Assembly: GCA_013397695.1 (NCBI GenBank)
Contig: VYZI01000068.1
Location: forward strand, 1,322,637-1,386,636
DNA length: 64,000 nt
Reading direction: 5' to 3'
Origin: Centropus unirufus
Lineage: Eukaryota > Chordata > Aves > Cuculiformes > Centropidae
The notes under the pieces were generated by a model. It searched no databases, was not told the origin of the DNA, and saw nothing but the letters and a program-made list of their open reading frames with translations. This document shows, piece after piece, positions 1 through 12,500 of the stretch. The translations under genes were made by a program, and so were the position numbers. How positions within the stretch are numbered: the first letter of the stretch is position 1; each line of letters opens with the position of its first letter.

Positions 1-3000
1 ACCATGTATTTTGTTTGTTGTTAGCAAACAAGAATATGACTACAAATTAAAAGCGCTTATCTTCTTTCAGCTGAAAGACAATGCAGTTGAAACACTCAGC
101 CAAATCTCTTGTCAATATACATATATTAAAATCATATGAGCACAGAAAGCAACTCTGGAAAGGCTGAATTCTCTTCTTCACATTTGATCTGTTTTTGTTT
201 CAGGGAGGTAAGGAATCGCCTGGGCTGAAAGCTTATTTCTCTCTTCTGTGACTGTAATTCAATAGCAAGTTATCTATTGCAAATAAAACTGTAAATGTAG
301 CGCATGGTTTGACTAGCCTCTAACACTCTGATTTAGCTTGCAGGGGTAGCTGCGCAACTAAGAACTAATTGCACTATTCCATGAGTGAAGGGTTTTCTAT
401 CAGGGTAGAAGTTAATGGGAGCCTAAAATTATCTCTTTGCTGTCCTTGAGAGTATGACCATGAGTGGTTATTGTTGACCTTTTCGTCCTGTACCCACTTC
501 TGAAAAAATGGTGCTTGACTAAAGAGAGGTTTCTTGGATGCTAAGCCTGTATCAAATCCTGGCCATTTGCCTATAATAGCATCAGACTGGAAGAAATGGC
601 TTAATTCAAGCAGAGAATGTGTCAGATGTTCAAATCCTATAGATTAGGACAACCAGGTTATTCCAGAAAATTAAACAAATCATTTTTTAATAACAGTTGG
701 AGGGATGGAGGAACAGCTGTAAATTTTCCTCACTTTTTGATTCCCTGTTTTCTCTCCTTGCATTGTTTAAATTCCTGTTTAAGATGGAAAACAAAAGAGG
801 TTAGAGACTTCACAGCACAGATTCATCTGCAGATCTGTGATTGTTCTGCTATGTGTAGGGGAAGAGACCAAGGTACTAACAGAAAAAAATGGAGAAAAAG
901 TTTTCTAAATGGGCATGTACTGTTACACCATCTCCTCTGAGCAAATGGGTACCCAAGAGTATTTAACTTGGTTATCAACTTGATTTAACATTTCTGATAG
1001 CTGTAAAACCCACTTAAAGTGCTACTGAAAGTAGCCTGAGCTTTGTTTTAAGCTTAATTTTACAAGTATTTTAACTAGGGGTAACCTGGCACAGCAACTA
1101 AAAGAAATGACACATATATCCCTGTCCTGGATGCTTACTCCTGTCTCTTTGTCCCTTGAGGCAGCATGGCTAAAATTAAATAAATAACCAATAAGTAAAC
1201 TAGGTTTTCTGTGTAGCCTCACATCATGCAACCCTAATGCAACAAGGAAGGAGGTTCCACGTGCCACAGGCAAGAAGAAGGATGAGGCTTTATTTATCAA
1301 TTGATGGAGTGAGTGGGTTGTGCTGGCTTAAAATATTAGTAAAACTCAGGCTTACCTTTCCTGATGCTGCAGTTTCTCCAACACTAAGAGGCCTCATCCT
1401 CCCTTGAAGGAATTTGTGTACCATTCTACTCTGTGACGTATAGCATGGCAGGAAGGTCCATGAATCAATGAACACCGATATGGAAGTTTATAAAACCAGA
1501 CAGGAATTCATTATAGTGGTCTGTTTTTTCTTCCATAATACAGATTTTGTCAGCCAGCCTGCACTGGCTGCCACATTGAGAATGCTTTTTGGGAAATCTT
1601 TTCATATTTTTACTGTTGATAAACGCAAATTTCCTTGGCTGAAAATGGGAATAATAGCTCTAAAGCAGTCATAACAACACGTGGCTTATTGCACATGAAA
1701 TACAACAAGATTTGCTGCCAAAATATTAAACAAAAAAGCTAATGATAATTCTTCCTCTGTGAGAAAACTTCTTTTATGACCTGGACCAATGTAATTTTGT
1801 AGCCTCAAATTTGATTTCTGCATCACAGAGTATTGTCCCAATAGAGATCAGTTATCAAATATCAGTTTCCTTTAGCTTTTATTTACTAATCTTTAATCAA
1901 AAGAAGTAATAATAGAACCTGCAGACACTACAGTTGAGTAGCCTGATGTAGGCAAATGGCTATGAGGTTCTGATCCAGCCTTTGACTATCATACTGAGGA
2001 TTCAAAATTGTAAAAAACGTACTGAGCTACACAGAACCTCTGGAAGAAGCCTGAAGCCTTATAAAGCTTTGCCACCCCGAAGATGTGGCCAAATTATAAT
2101 TCCCGTGCTTTGTTTTTCATCATTTGAACACTTTCATGATTCAGTTTTGAACATAACCCAGTGATTGCTTTCTTGAGGTAATCTCTTCTAAGGATCTTGT
2201 TTATCCCATCAAAGGTTAACACAAATAATTAGTCTTTTATGTTCTACGCTCAAACAACTGTAATAGATTAATGACTCTCTTCTTTTAGCAACCAGGTTGA
2301 TTAGTCCCGGTGTGTTGTAACCTTGGTGGCTTGCGCAGCTCTTAATTATCATTTTAATCACACTTTCAGATAAAAGGCTTGGTGATGTGTAAGCTTTAAA
2401 CTATGCTATAGCCTTCTTAAAAAAAAAAGAAATTTTTCATTCTTCATTCCTCCATTCTCTGTAATTTTCAATGTTTTACCTATTTTTGCAAAATACTTCA
2501 ACCATTTGATTCTTGGCTTCATTCTGGATTCCTGGATATATGTGAACCAATACTGTGATTAATTACATATAAAGTAACAAGTTTATTTCCACACATCATG
2601 CTTGCATTTTTTTTTGTTGAATTTTTTTTCTGGATTTATTTCCATCTATAAAGGTGGAAAGCTTATGTCTCTAAGTGGAAAACAGGAGGTCTGAGAGGGA
2701 TGTTGTTACTGCAGCCTCAGTGGGGAAGAATCTCAAGTTCTACTGAGTGCTCTTTTCCTTTCTTCTTATGCTCGATCTTAAAAACTTGTTTGACTGCTCA
2801 GTGCATCTGCTTTATTTCTTTGGTTTTCTTTATTTTCTTAAAATTAATAATCAGCTCTTCCAAGTCCCTCTTCCTCCTCCGTTCCCAGGTACTACCATTC
2901 TGTAGTGGTCTTGAATGGGAGTAGACGGTCAAGTGTTTACACTTAATTCCAACAGCTTTCAGACACCACCAGGACCCTCAGCTTCTGTTCTACTGTTGCC

Positions 3001-5320
3001 TATTCCTTCAGTTTGCAGAATCAGTATTTGCCTGTCGTGATTTTAAGGTCTGAATGAATTTTCAAAGTATATGTTCTAGAGCAGATGCTGCAAAAGACAA
3101 TGCAGTGATGAGATTCTTGGAGCTTTCATCTGACCTCTTCTGGACTTCTACCTGAAGGCCACTCAAGCATGAGCTGTTCTTAGATTCCTGTGTAGGGCTG
3201 CAGAACCGGGAGCTTGTGCCCTTGACTGGTATCCCCTCATCTGGCAAAGTGTGATCTCTATCGCACTCATGAGTATCCCAGCGGCGATTTATCCTCTTGG
3301 AAATGTTCCACTTGGCATGAATATTCATTGAGCCCGAGAAGGTAAGATTGTACAGGGCAGCAATTGTATCACTCAGGTAGAATATGGGACAGTCACTTTC
3401 AAGGCACTCTTCTAATGAATATTTAATTATTTATACGTGTTGGAATAGTTGCAGCAGGAAAAGTTAAGAACTGTTTCCAGAATATCCTGTAGCCTGGTGG
3501 TTAGGTCACTTACTGAATATGTTGAAATCTTACTCAAAGCTTCTGTCAAAATTCAGTTTAGAGCTCCTCCAGTATCAATTCCTGCATTTGTTTTTGTTTT
3601 TTTTTCTTGGCCTTCACACATGGTTTGAATATATTTATATTTGCTCAGATTTCAGCACTTTCTGTTGTTTTAAAAAGCTTTTGGTTCAGTTACTTTGGTT
3701 GAGCTGGACTATCAGAAATGATCGATTTTTATGTTGGTTTAGTCAAAACTGAAAAAGCAAATGGAGTTGGAAGACAAGGGGAAGCAAGGAGAACTTCTCT
3801 GACCTTTTTTTTTACTAAATGGGGAAAAAAAAGAGGATGAGAGCCACAGTTTCTATGGACTTTAAGGACATGAAAGAGATGTTTTGGCTCTAATGATGAA
3901 GACAAGTGCCTAGAGGAATTTATAAAAAATACCTGAGGAATGTGAACATACAATTCCTTTGATTATAACCTCATTCCCACCATCTAACCTATTTTGGAGT
4001 CCAGTGGGAATTTCAAAAACTTATTTCTGCATATAAACTGCGCTTACAATCTCTTGAATACTCAGCAAGATCAGAAATAATTGGTTTGTTGTCTATGGTT
4101 AATGTTCACTTGGTTTAAATCACTTTGTTTTGAATAATCAGTTTGCTCTGAATGCCAGGTATGTTCCTTGGGTCCAGTGTACTTAAAACTGGATTCTTAC
4201 ATTCAGAAATTCTACTTCCAGCCAAATGCATTTTAATTTCCAGAGGAAGATAAAATCTAGCAAACTAATTGCATCCTGCTGCATTTCTCATGCAATAAAA
4301 TATTTTAAAAGCTATGTGTAGTTACGTCATTTTCTCTCTTCCTCTCCAAAAGCGTGAACGGTTTATTTCTTGTCAGCAATAACAGAGGTTGTACTGAATT
4401 TGATGCAAAAAGTATATTTGGAGTGGCCAATCTCTTGATTATTTACACTAATCATATAGCGTACCCTACTTTTAGGAAAGTAATTAAAGCATTCATGGTT
4501 AAAACACTTAAAATGATTTGGAGAAATCAAGTTTTGTCTTCAAGTGTTAAAAAAAGTAAAAGTGTTTGCCCTAGTTGCGCATGGCTGAACCATTAGTTAC
4601 TCTCCCTTTGAATTACCACACTGCTTACTCACTTTGCCATATTTAAAGTTATTTACCAGCAAAATGTATCTATTTAGAAGATTTGTTAGTTTTAATTTAC
4701 TAATTCATTTTGTCTCATTTATGATAGAATTCAAGTAAGAAGGTTGAATCAGCAGGTTCATAGAAAATGCTAGGATTTATTTTCTTACTTTATCCTTACT
4801 TCTGAACATTTGAGAAAGGAAGATCATATCTTTTGGAGGCTCAGAAGAAAACAAGAAAAGTGCCCTGGCTTTTTGTTAAATGGAGAATTTATAGGTCACC
4901 TTTGGCATACACATATTGAAATGGCTTATTTTTATTAGTCAGAAATGACACAGCGAGAAAATCAGTCACGCTGGCAGATCTTTTAATTCTGACTCCAGTA
5001 GAAAGTAACATTCTTGCTTCTCGGGAAAGAAACCCCAGACTGATAGTTGTGGCCATAAAAACCTTTGTGCTTCGGACTGTTTATGTTTAGAACCTGACAT
5101 TGTCAAAGGACAGGATTAAAACCCCAGATGTACTGCACAGGTTTTGCCCTTCCCCAGACAGGTCCCTAGGCTGGGGACTGGATTGCTTTTTTTTTTGTTG
5201 TTGTTGTTTTGGGTGTTTTTCTATCACTCTCTCCCTGTTTTGTATTTTTTTAAGGTTTGTCAACACTCATTTAGCTTGCCAAGTTAATGAACTATTAATG
5301 AACTGATCTGAGAAGTGCTG
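1..5320. other. Upstream non-coding DNA, no supported gene
   Basis: AT-rich single-copy-looking sequence. The open frames here (the longest about 107 codons, at 617-940) have no family resemblance, no paired splice sites and no sustained codon bias, so I treat them as chance. A short T/GTT-rich run lies at about 5187-5213. I saw no tRNA, rRNA or recognisable interspersed repeat. If the distal FRY promoter near 5325 is real, this is its 5' flank. Old diverged repeats or conserved elements could be present that cannot be recognised by eye. Confidence 0.6.
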
Positions 5321-5324
5321 CTGG

Positions 5325-5336
5325 TATAATATAAAC
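5325..5336 (+). promoter_or_regulatory. FRY: Candidate TATA element of a distal FRY promoter
   Basis: A TATAATATAAA motif lies about 350 bases upstream of the ATG at 5682. It is followed by a locally GC-richer stretch with several CpGs (about 5368-5580), unlike the AT-rich surroundings. A TATA box here would place initiation near 5355-5365 and give a 5' leader of about 320 nt. This is inference: TATA-like strings are common in AT-rich DNA. An alternative is that the first exon starts at a splice acceptor, since a pyrimidine-rich stretch ending in GCAG lies at about 5370-5390. Confidence 0.3.
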
Positions 5337-5681
5337 CATACCAGCCTTAGACAGTGCCTCATATTAAACTGCGTCTTCCCCCGTGCGCAGGTTGTGCTGC
5401 TGAGCTCAGCTCTGCTGAACTTCCTCACTACCTCCCAACTTTCAAAGGGATGATTGCAGCCGGTCTCCTCCCTGTGCTCTTGCAGTGATGCAAGGAGGGG
5501 CGAAGCAGTAACTCTACACCTGCTCCTGCACACACCTATGGACTTGTCCAACTTCCCCAGCAGGTGCCGGGTTGAGCATGAGAACATCTGAGATTGCTTG
5601 GATCTGTAACCACTTGGCCAAATACTTCCAGCTCTTTGGAGTGGCTTTACTTGGGGTGGCTTTAGCAGTCAAGGTTCTGTG

Positions 5682-5886
5682 ATGGCTGTTGATGACAGCA
5701 ACTTGTGCTCTAGGACTAAAAGTAAACTGAATTCCTATCAGACTCATTATAAATCAACAAGACGGAGAAGCTTACCACCAGGAATCCTGCTAGAAAATGA
5801 CTTTAAAGGAAAATTTCAAAGGGATCTTAGGAATGTAGAGCCTATACATCCGAGGCGCCCTAGGAAAAGACCTTCTATATTTTCAG
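5682..5886 (+). CDS. FRY: Candidate alternative first coding exon of FRY (distal N terminus)
   Basis: This frame encodes 68 residues plus one base and ends at CAG|GTAGGA, a good donor (GT at 5887-5888). The ATG at 5682 has G at -3 and G at +4, and an in-frame TAA at 5607-5609 closes the frame upstream, so 5682 is the first usable start. The peptide starts MAVDDSNLCS. It is hydrophilic and basic, with RRRSLPPGILL near residues 27-37 and HPRRPRKRPS near 56-65; the second cluster resembles a nuclear-localisation signal. The donor leaves one base (phase 1), exactly what the 9476 exon and the FRY exon at 50972 need. I infer an alternative FRY start from a distal promoter; I do not recall this leader with certainty. 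It could instead be the first exon of another transcript, or a chance frame. The phase match, Kozak context and donor together make chance less likely. Confidence 0.6.
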
Positions 5887-7850
5887 GTAGGAAATGCTAT
5901 GTCAATAATATGTTGGTACAATTTGTTCTAAACCATTTTGGTAGTATTTGAGGGATTCTGTAGCAGATTCCAGCCAGAATTTATTCTATTTTAAAATCTA
6001 AGACAGTCTTCATGGATAGATTTAATCAACTATCATTTATGTCTAAATATGTCAGTAGTTACAGTTAAAGTGATGGAACCAAAACCAAATACTTTCTTCA
6101 CATTTTTTATTTCATGTTGCTTGTGGGGTTTTTTTAATACTTGGTATTTAAAGAAGACCAATTCTTTCTCTAGAATTTGAAACTGCATTTTGCTATACCC
6201 CACTTAAAAGCAATGCAGTCAATAGATGCAGTGTCAGTGTCTCTTGCTGCTCTAATACTGTAGCTCATTGCTTTTCTGAAGGAGTGTGGTTTGGGGATAC
6301 TCTGACTTCTTCAGTCTAGCTGATTTTTTTAATTATTTTTTTTTATGTGTTAGACAGAAATTAACATCACCAAATAGTCAAGTGCATGCTTTGAATTCCT
6401 GGCTTGCACTGGAGCCTGTAATGTCTGTGGTTATTAGTTGAATTTAACTCTCTAGTTGTTAGGAAGTAGGAACAAGGTGTAAGAGTGGATTTCAGTCAAA
6501 ATAAGGGCAAGTCTGTGTTTTGGGGTTTATTTTAATTATTATTTGAAATACTCCAAAAATAGGCAACAGATCAGCATAAGGACAAAGTATTTGTTGCAGA
6601 ACAATCAGATCAACTTTACTAGAAGGACTCAATAGTTTTTTGGGTGGAAGCAATAGCACCTCATCCCTACTGAAGCTGCAAATGTGTTGCTGTGAGGTGA
6701 TCAGGGGAAACTGTTTTATAAATTGAGGTAATCCCATTTCCGGATTAAAACGACCATTTAAAAATTTCTAAGGGGAAATAATACAGTCAGATCTTTAAAG
6801 AACTGTGACGTATATAAAAAGTGTTATAGATTATTTAAGTATGACTATTACATTCCTTAATGACAGCCAAATCTTGAGTTTAAACTCTGCTGAAGGAATG
6901 GGAACACAATGTTAAAAGCACTGTTTATGTGGGTTTTAGAGCCTCCACTGTCCCTTAGTTCAGCTATTTGAAATATTCCAACACTCTAGGAAATAAAATT
7001 TATTTCCTCCTTCCTATTCTACTTCACCAGCTTGAAAAAAGTGCAAAAAGTCTTATCAGATCTTCAGTCAGGTGACTCAGACATGCCCAAGGCTCCTGTG
7101 TTTCCCAGTGCCTGAACAGGCTCTTCCTGAGATGATTTAGTCTGATCATGGCTGTCAAAGCACATTACTTTGAGCAGGACAGACCCTCTGTATCTTTTTC
7201 ATTCTCAGTTGCTGCTTTTTGTCTTCAGCTACCTTTTCTGCCCTTTAATTACTTCCGTGTTTGGGTTTTTTTTTTCCTCCTCCAACTTTTCGCTCATTTT
7301 TTTCCTTGTACATCAATATAATTTCCCTGTATATCAATATAGTTAGAGTAGCTTTAGGTAGCCTGGTGTTTGGTCTCCAACACCTGTATTCTGTTGTGCT
7401 CCCCCAGATTTCACCTTTGTTCTGTGCTCTTCATGTTTATTTGTTTGGGGTTTTTTTTTTCTTAATTTCTTATTTCTATCTGTTCTCTTTCCACCCTCCC
7501 AAATTACCATCCTAGCAGTAATACTCCACCGTTTGTGCTGCGTCAGATGTGAGCACTGTAGTGTAGTTTGGGTGTCTGGAATCCTGCCACTGCACTTAGG
7601 AAATCCACTGTGTTACTGTACACTCAGGGGCACTTAACTCACAGGCAATGCAAATTGCTTGCTATAAGCAATTGATGGAGCATGATGGAAAGATGGGTGT
7701 AGCCTTTCGTTTGGTAGGTCAGCAGTATACACTGGAGAAGCTTTACCTGATTTGCTTTTGAAAACAGGTTGAGAAAGTACGCTTGAAGTCCTCTAGACCA
7801 TTGCCTTCCATGCTGTAAATGTAGATTACAATGGAAAGAGGGCTGTATTG

Positions 7851-7987
7851 TAGAGCCATGGAATGGTTTGAGTTGAATGGGACTTCCAAAGATCATCTAG
7901 TCCAACCTCCCCGCTTTGCGGAGGGACACTTTCCACTAGATCGAGTTCCTCAAAGCCCCATCCAACCTGACCTTGAGCATTTGAGAT
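7851..7987 (-). repeat. CR1 LINE 3' end fragment
   Basis: Read on the + strand, it goes from a diverged 'catagaatggtt' start through 'gatcatctagtccaacc' to 'ccccatccaacctgacctt', which is the reverse complement of the avian CR1 3' end. The fragment is about 135 bases, so the element is heavily 5'-truncated, as most CR1 copies are. It is moderately diverged from the consensus as I remember it. It lies antisense to FRY. Confidence 0.9.
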
Positions 7988-8018
7988 AGATATAGATGTA
8001 GATGATATAGATATACTT
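7983..8018. repeat. Short GATATA/TAGATA simple repeat
   Basis: An imperfect run of ATAGAT, GTAGAT and GATATA units lies directly against the truncated end of the CR1 fragment. No function can be inferred. Confidence 0.75.
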
Positions 8019-9475
8019 ACTCTGCAGTCTTTTGGGCAACTGCTGAAGCCCTCTGAAGAATGTGGCAATTAATACATCCTTGTTTCAGCCTATTAATGTA
8101 TTAACATAAATGTTTTAAAGCGATATAATTTTGATTCTACCACCTTCTAATCACCATGTCTCTGTTCAGTCTTTTTTATCATCATGAACCTGTCTCAGTT
8201 TTGTAATTTAGTCATGTACATCTTTTTTTCTTTCATTTTATGCTATCTTAGAGAGCTTAACTAATAAAATAATGAGTAGTGACACATCAAAACATCTGTG
8301 GGCAGAATATAGGTGGGATCATACGTGGAGACTTGTGTTTCAGACTTGGTGCAGACTCAGGATGCATTTTACACATGATAGGCTTGGTTTACAACTTTTT
8401 TTAAGTGTAATAGCTAGAAGCTCACTCTTTAAAAATGAAAGCTGAAACTTGAAACCTCAGAAGAGTGATCATCAGTCCTGTCATCATTAAGTCATTCACA
8501 TATGCCCAGGCAGGACTATCCAAACAACGGCATCACTGGGTTGTTGTATTAATTCCTATATGGCAAGGAGAGGATAGAAAGTATGATTGAGAAGTCGTGG
8601 CATTGCCAAAGGAATACACAGAGATGCCTTTTTTCTTCTCGACAAAGCATTTGATTAAGGTTCAACGCCTTAATTGGCTGAATTTGTGCAGATCTGTTGA
8701 CACCCTCCGCTCAGCATGCTATCATAGCCATGACTGAACCTAAACCTGGCAGGACCATATAAAAAAGAACTGTATCTTATCTTAACCTACAGATAAACCT
8801 GTGACGTGTTAATGAGAAAAAAAAATACATAAAAAGAAGGACTGGGCAGTGAATGGGCCTTAGGAGGTGATCTCTTTACAGAGGTACCTAGGAAAGGTAA
8901 ATAGAAGTAACTGAAGGGTCAGGAAATTAAAATGGATTAAGTAAATATCATCAAATGTTTCTTCTGACTCATACTCAAAAGCACAACCACCTGAAGAAAA
9001 TTAGTCTGTATTTATTAATTATAATCTAGGAAAGTATAGGATATTTTTATTGTGTATTTCTTTTTGGAAGAAGGCTGCTGATTTTCATGTTGTTTGAGTT
9101 TCCTCTTTATGCATCTTAAAAACATGAGATTTTGGCTGGGATTGTTAATTTTTTGAAGGACAGAAGGTGAGAAAAATACTTCAGATTTTCTGCCTCTCCC
9201 AGGAGCAGGCACACCTCCATTTTCCGCCTATGACTCAGGCATTGTCTTCACAGCCAAAATAAGCTCTCTGTATGCTGTGGGACCATACGTTACCTCTACT
9301 TTTGTAAAATCATTGTGCTGTTGCTGTGGGTTCATGTAATGAAGGTCGAAAGTCGGTGTTTGAGTGCACTCTATATAAGCTATGAAAAGTAAGGCTGTAG
9401 ATTGCTGGTCTGGGATTTTACATCAGAATAGCTAGTGTTCTGTAACAAATTCACTGCTTTTTTTTTTTCTTTCAG

Positions 9476-9574
9476 TGAAAATATTGTCGCAGTTAGAAGT
9501 CTTGAGGCACTCTCTCAAAGCATTTCTGGAGTTCAGACCAGCATACAGTCTAGCAAAGTCACTTTCTAAAATAA
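9476..9574 (+). CDS. FRY: Candidate cassette coding exon of the long FRY N terminus
   Basis: The exon is 99 nt, preceded by an excellent acceptor (a run of about 13 T, then CTTTCAG) and followed by the consensus donor GTAAGT at 9575. Joined to the single base left by the 5886 donor, it reads 33 codons without a stop. It again leaves one base, so it is symmetric (phase 1-1) and joins the FRY exon at 50972 in frame. The peptide (ILSQLEVLRHSLKAFLEF in the middle, ending SLAKSLSKI) is Leu/Lys-rich and probably a short amphipathic helix; no known domain is recognised. No ATG frame of useful length lies in it, so only the splice context identifies it. It could be skipped without shifting frame. Inference: exon 2 of a distal-promoter FRY transcript. 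Confidence 0.6.
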
Positions 9575-12500
9575 GTAAGTTGATTTGACTCCATATTTGT
9601 ATGTAAATTAAAATACTGAAAATAATAAAAGAAAGAAGAGTTTTACATATAAGAAAAACATCTAGTAGTTATTCAACAGAGGTATAAATAAATGGCTTAA
9701 TTTTTCATGAGATGTGAGGGTAAAACAGCCAGTAAGTATGAGTTGTTTTTTTTTTCTTTTGACTGGCTACGTTAATTGGGCAAGACTTGCCAAAATGTAA
9801 TTACTTTTAATAAGGATGCTTAAAATCATGGGTACAGTACGTGTCTGGATTCAAATGAGTCATAATGATCTGTGTTCAGTATTTTAATTTAGTGAAGATT
9901 TGACTATCCTGCCTCCTCTCTGAATAAATTGTACTGCATGGTAATAACTTACGCTTGAAATCCACGTAGCATAATTGCTGCTCACTTATGGTACCCCACG
10001 TGTCACCCTGCACATCAAAGTTTGGTAGCAGGGTTTGTGTTGGTGTGGCATTTTACAGGTATCATCCACTGACAGCAGAAGGGAAGGCAAGACCAGCTTG
10101 CCCCAAAGCTCTTTTCCCTTTTTAACTTGTAAAAATTGGCTTGGTTTCCTCTTAATACTGTTAGCAAGAACTTCTGCTGACTGAAAATGGGGGGTGGAGG
10201 TGTATGCTTTTTTTTTTTTTTAATTTGCTGCTCCTGTTGTAAACTGATGTTTCTGTACATTACTGTGTTCTACTGACATGCCACCACGCTATCAGATTGC
10301 TGACTGATTGCAGGTCCACCCATTGGTCTGGGTGAGGAACCACTGTTTCATTAATATAAATTATCAAATTGATAATGTCTTGCTTTTCTCTCAACCATCT
10401 GCACTTTTATGCTCACATATTGCTGCATAAGTTAATATACTCATCAGCATTTCAGTTTTTTAATGGTTTTTATTTTCTTGAGTGTTATTTTCTCCAGAAA
10501 GGAGGAGTTGATGATTCAGAGGAAAGCTCTGGATTCTGCATTTTGAAGTCTGATGTAATATATGCGTGTTGTCAAACTTGTTTTCTTTTTGGGTTTGCTG
10601 GTATGTTACGGACATTGGAGACTGATTTCCTAATGTTCTTGCAGGCAAGGGATGAAGACGCTTAGTCTTTATTTGATACATTAAAGGAAGCTGTCTCTGT
10701 CCACTGGAGCATGACTTGAACATGAAGATGAGGGGGAAGATAGGGAGGAAGGTGATTTTAGGATAGAGAAGTCTTCTGCTATTATGGCTTGGATTTCTGA
10801 TTTGTTGTTTGTTTCTTTTATAAACTGTTTATCTGTTGCCAAGGTTTAGATTGAGTTGTTATAGATGTTAAGTATCCACTGTAAAGCAAAGACTTCAGTG
10901 TCCAAGTGAGCAAAACCCATTGGAAACGCAGCAATAATCTGATGATGACTAAGGGTTTATAGACGTCACTGTGCTGAAAGACCTTGTGAAGCAGCTACAG
11001 CACTTGCTTCCTGATTTCAGCACAGGTTTCTGTGCATGCTTATATAGAAATAGCACGTGAAAAAGAATCTGGTTTAGTGACATGGTTTGCCATTTTCACC
11101 CTTTGGCTCTCTGATGTGTCTTATCTAGAGGATAATGACTAAAGTGTAGAATGAAATCTTGAAACCCCTGTTGAATGGTTATCTTCTGGGAAAAAGACTT
11201 TTTCCTGTGTTTATGTAGGTTTCAAGGAGCATTGAATTATTACTCAGCACTGCATCTATCTAAAAAAAAAAAGTTTACGTAAAATATATAGAATTTAAAA
11301 ATAGAAAATTAGAGCCATGAGAAACATTAGCAAAATAGGAAACATGCAAAAATGTTTTATAAGTTTAAAGAATGAGCCGGTCCCTCTGTACTGCAATTGG
11401 TGGTAGCCTTAATTACATTTCTTGTGCAGTAAATCCATGAGGGTTTGTGGACATTATTTTAAAGTAAATCTTTCCGGTCATCATGAGACAACAGAATCTT
11501 TTATTCCCTATTTGATTTAAGATGCATCACGCTAAAAATATGCCCATCTTTGTCCCATAAATATTTATTTTTGTGTGATTGGAAAGGTTGTCTACAATAG
11601 TTTTTTTCATAGAGTTGAGAAATACATATAATTCCATTACATGGGAGACAGATGTTTAAAATTTTTACAGTAGTGCATCTGTGAAACCCTGAGTGATGTC
11701 ACCCTCTTAAACAGCAAGAAGGTCATTTGCTTTTTTCCAGCATGAGCAGGGAGCTGTGTTAGGCCTTGTAGCTCTCAGAAAACCAAGATGTATTTTAGGT
11801 TAGCAGGAAAGGATGGACTCTGAAGGATATAAAAGACCCAATTACAAATACTGCACATAAATTTGACTTGCCCTCTGTGAGGACACTGGTGCTTCTATAG
11901 AGAAGCGGCAAGTCAGGATCCTGGAGCTCCATTCATCTATTGCCTGTGCCTGGGTGGAAGAGTTGCTGTTACAAAACGTTCACCACAGCAAGGCAGAGCC
12001 CTTGCGCAAGTGTTCATCAGTTTAAAAGTACTATGCTGGGGTGGGGGAGCAGCTGAGAAAAACTCTTCTTCTGAAATTGAGATGTCTCTTGCCACAGTTT
12101 ACTTCAAAAGTTGAAACAATACAGGTTTACAGATGTTGTTTTAATACAAAAAAACCACACTGCTTTTACTTCCCAATACCTAAAAAATAAAAAGCTATAG
12201 GAAAGATTTTGCAAGTCAGAATAAGTGTTCTTATGTAAAAGCAGTGAGGTTTTTTTTTTTTTAACCAAAGTGTGAACATCCTATCTAGCCCCGCACCCCA
12301 GCACACCACTGTGCAAGTAGAGGTATAATTTAGTAAACTCCACATGCAGCGTCTCACCAGCACTTGCCCAGGAGAGTTGTATGGAAAGGGGTTTCAAGAC
12401 AGCATCAAACAAGACACTTGCCTTTCAACCACTGAGTAGGACTAAGATGGTTTATTGGCATCAGTTCTTCAAAAAACAGGGAAAATAGTTTTGAGTTGTG

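Larger units (their letters stand above)
5887..9475 (+). other. FRY: Intron between the two candidate distal FRY exons
   Basis: This stretch of 3,589 bases begins with GTAGGA and ends with a long pyrimidine tract and CAG at 9473-9475. It is AT-rich with T-runs and contains a CR1 3' fragment (7851-7987) followed by a short GATATA-type simple repeat. The open frames in it are short and unrecognised, and two of them (about 7639-8068, minus) overlap the CR1 tail. I see no further exon. Its status as an intron depends on the 5682 and 9476 exons being real. Confidence 0.5.
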
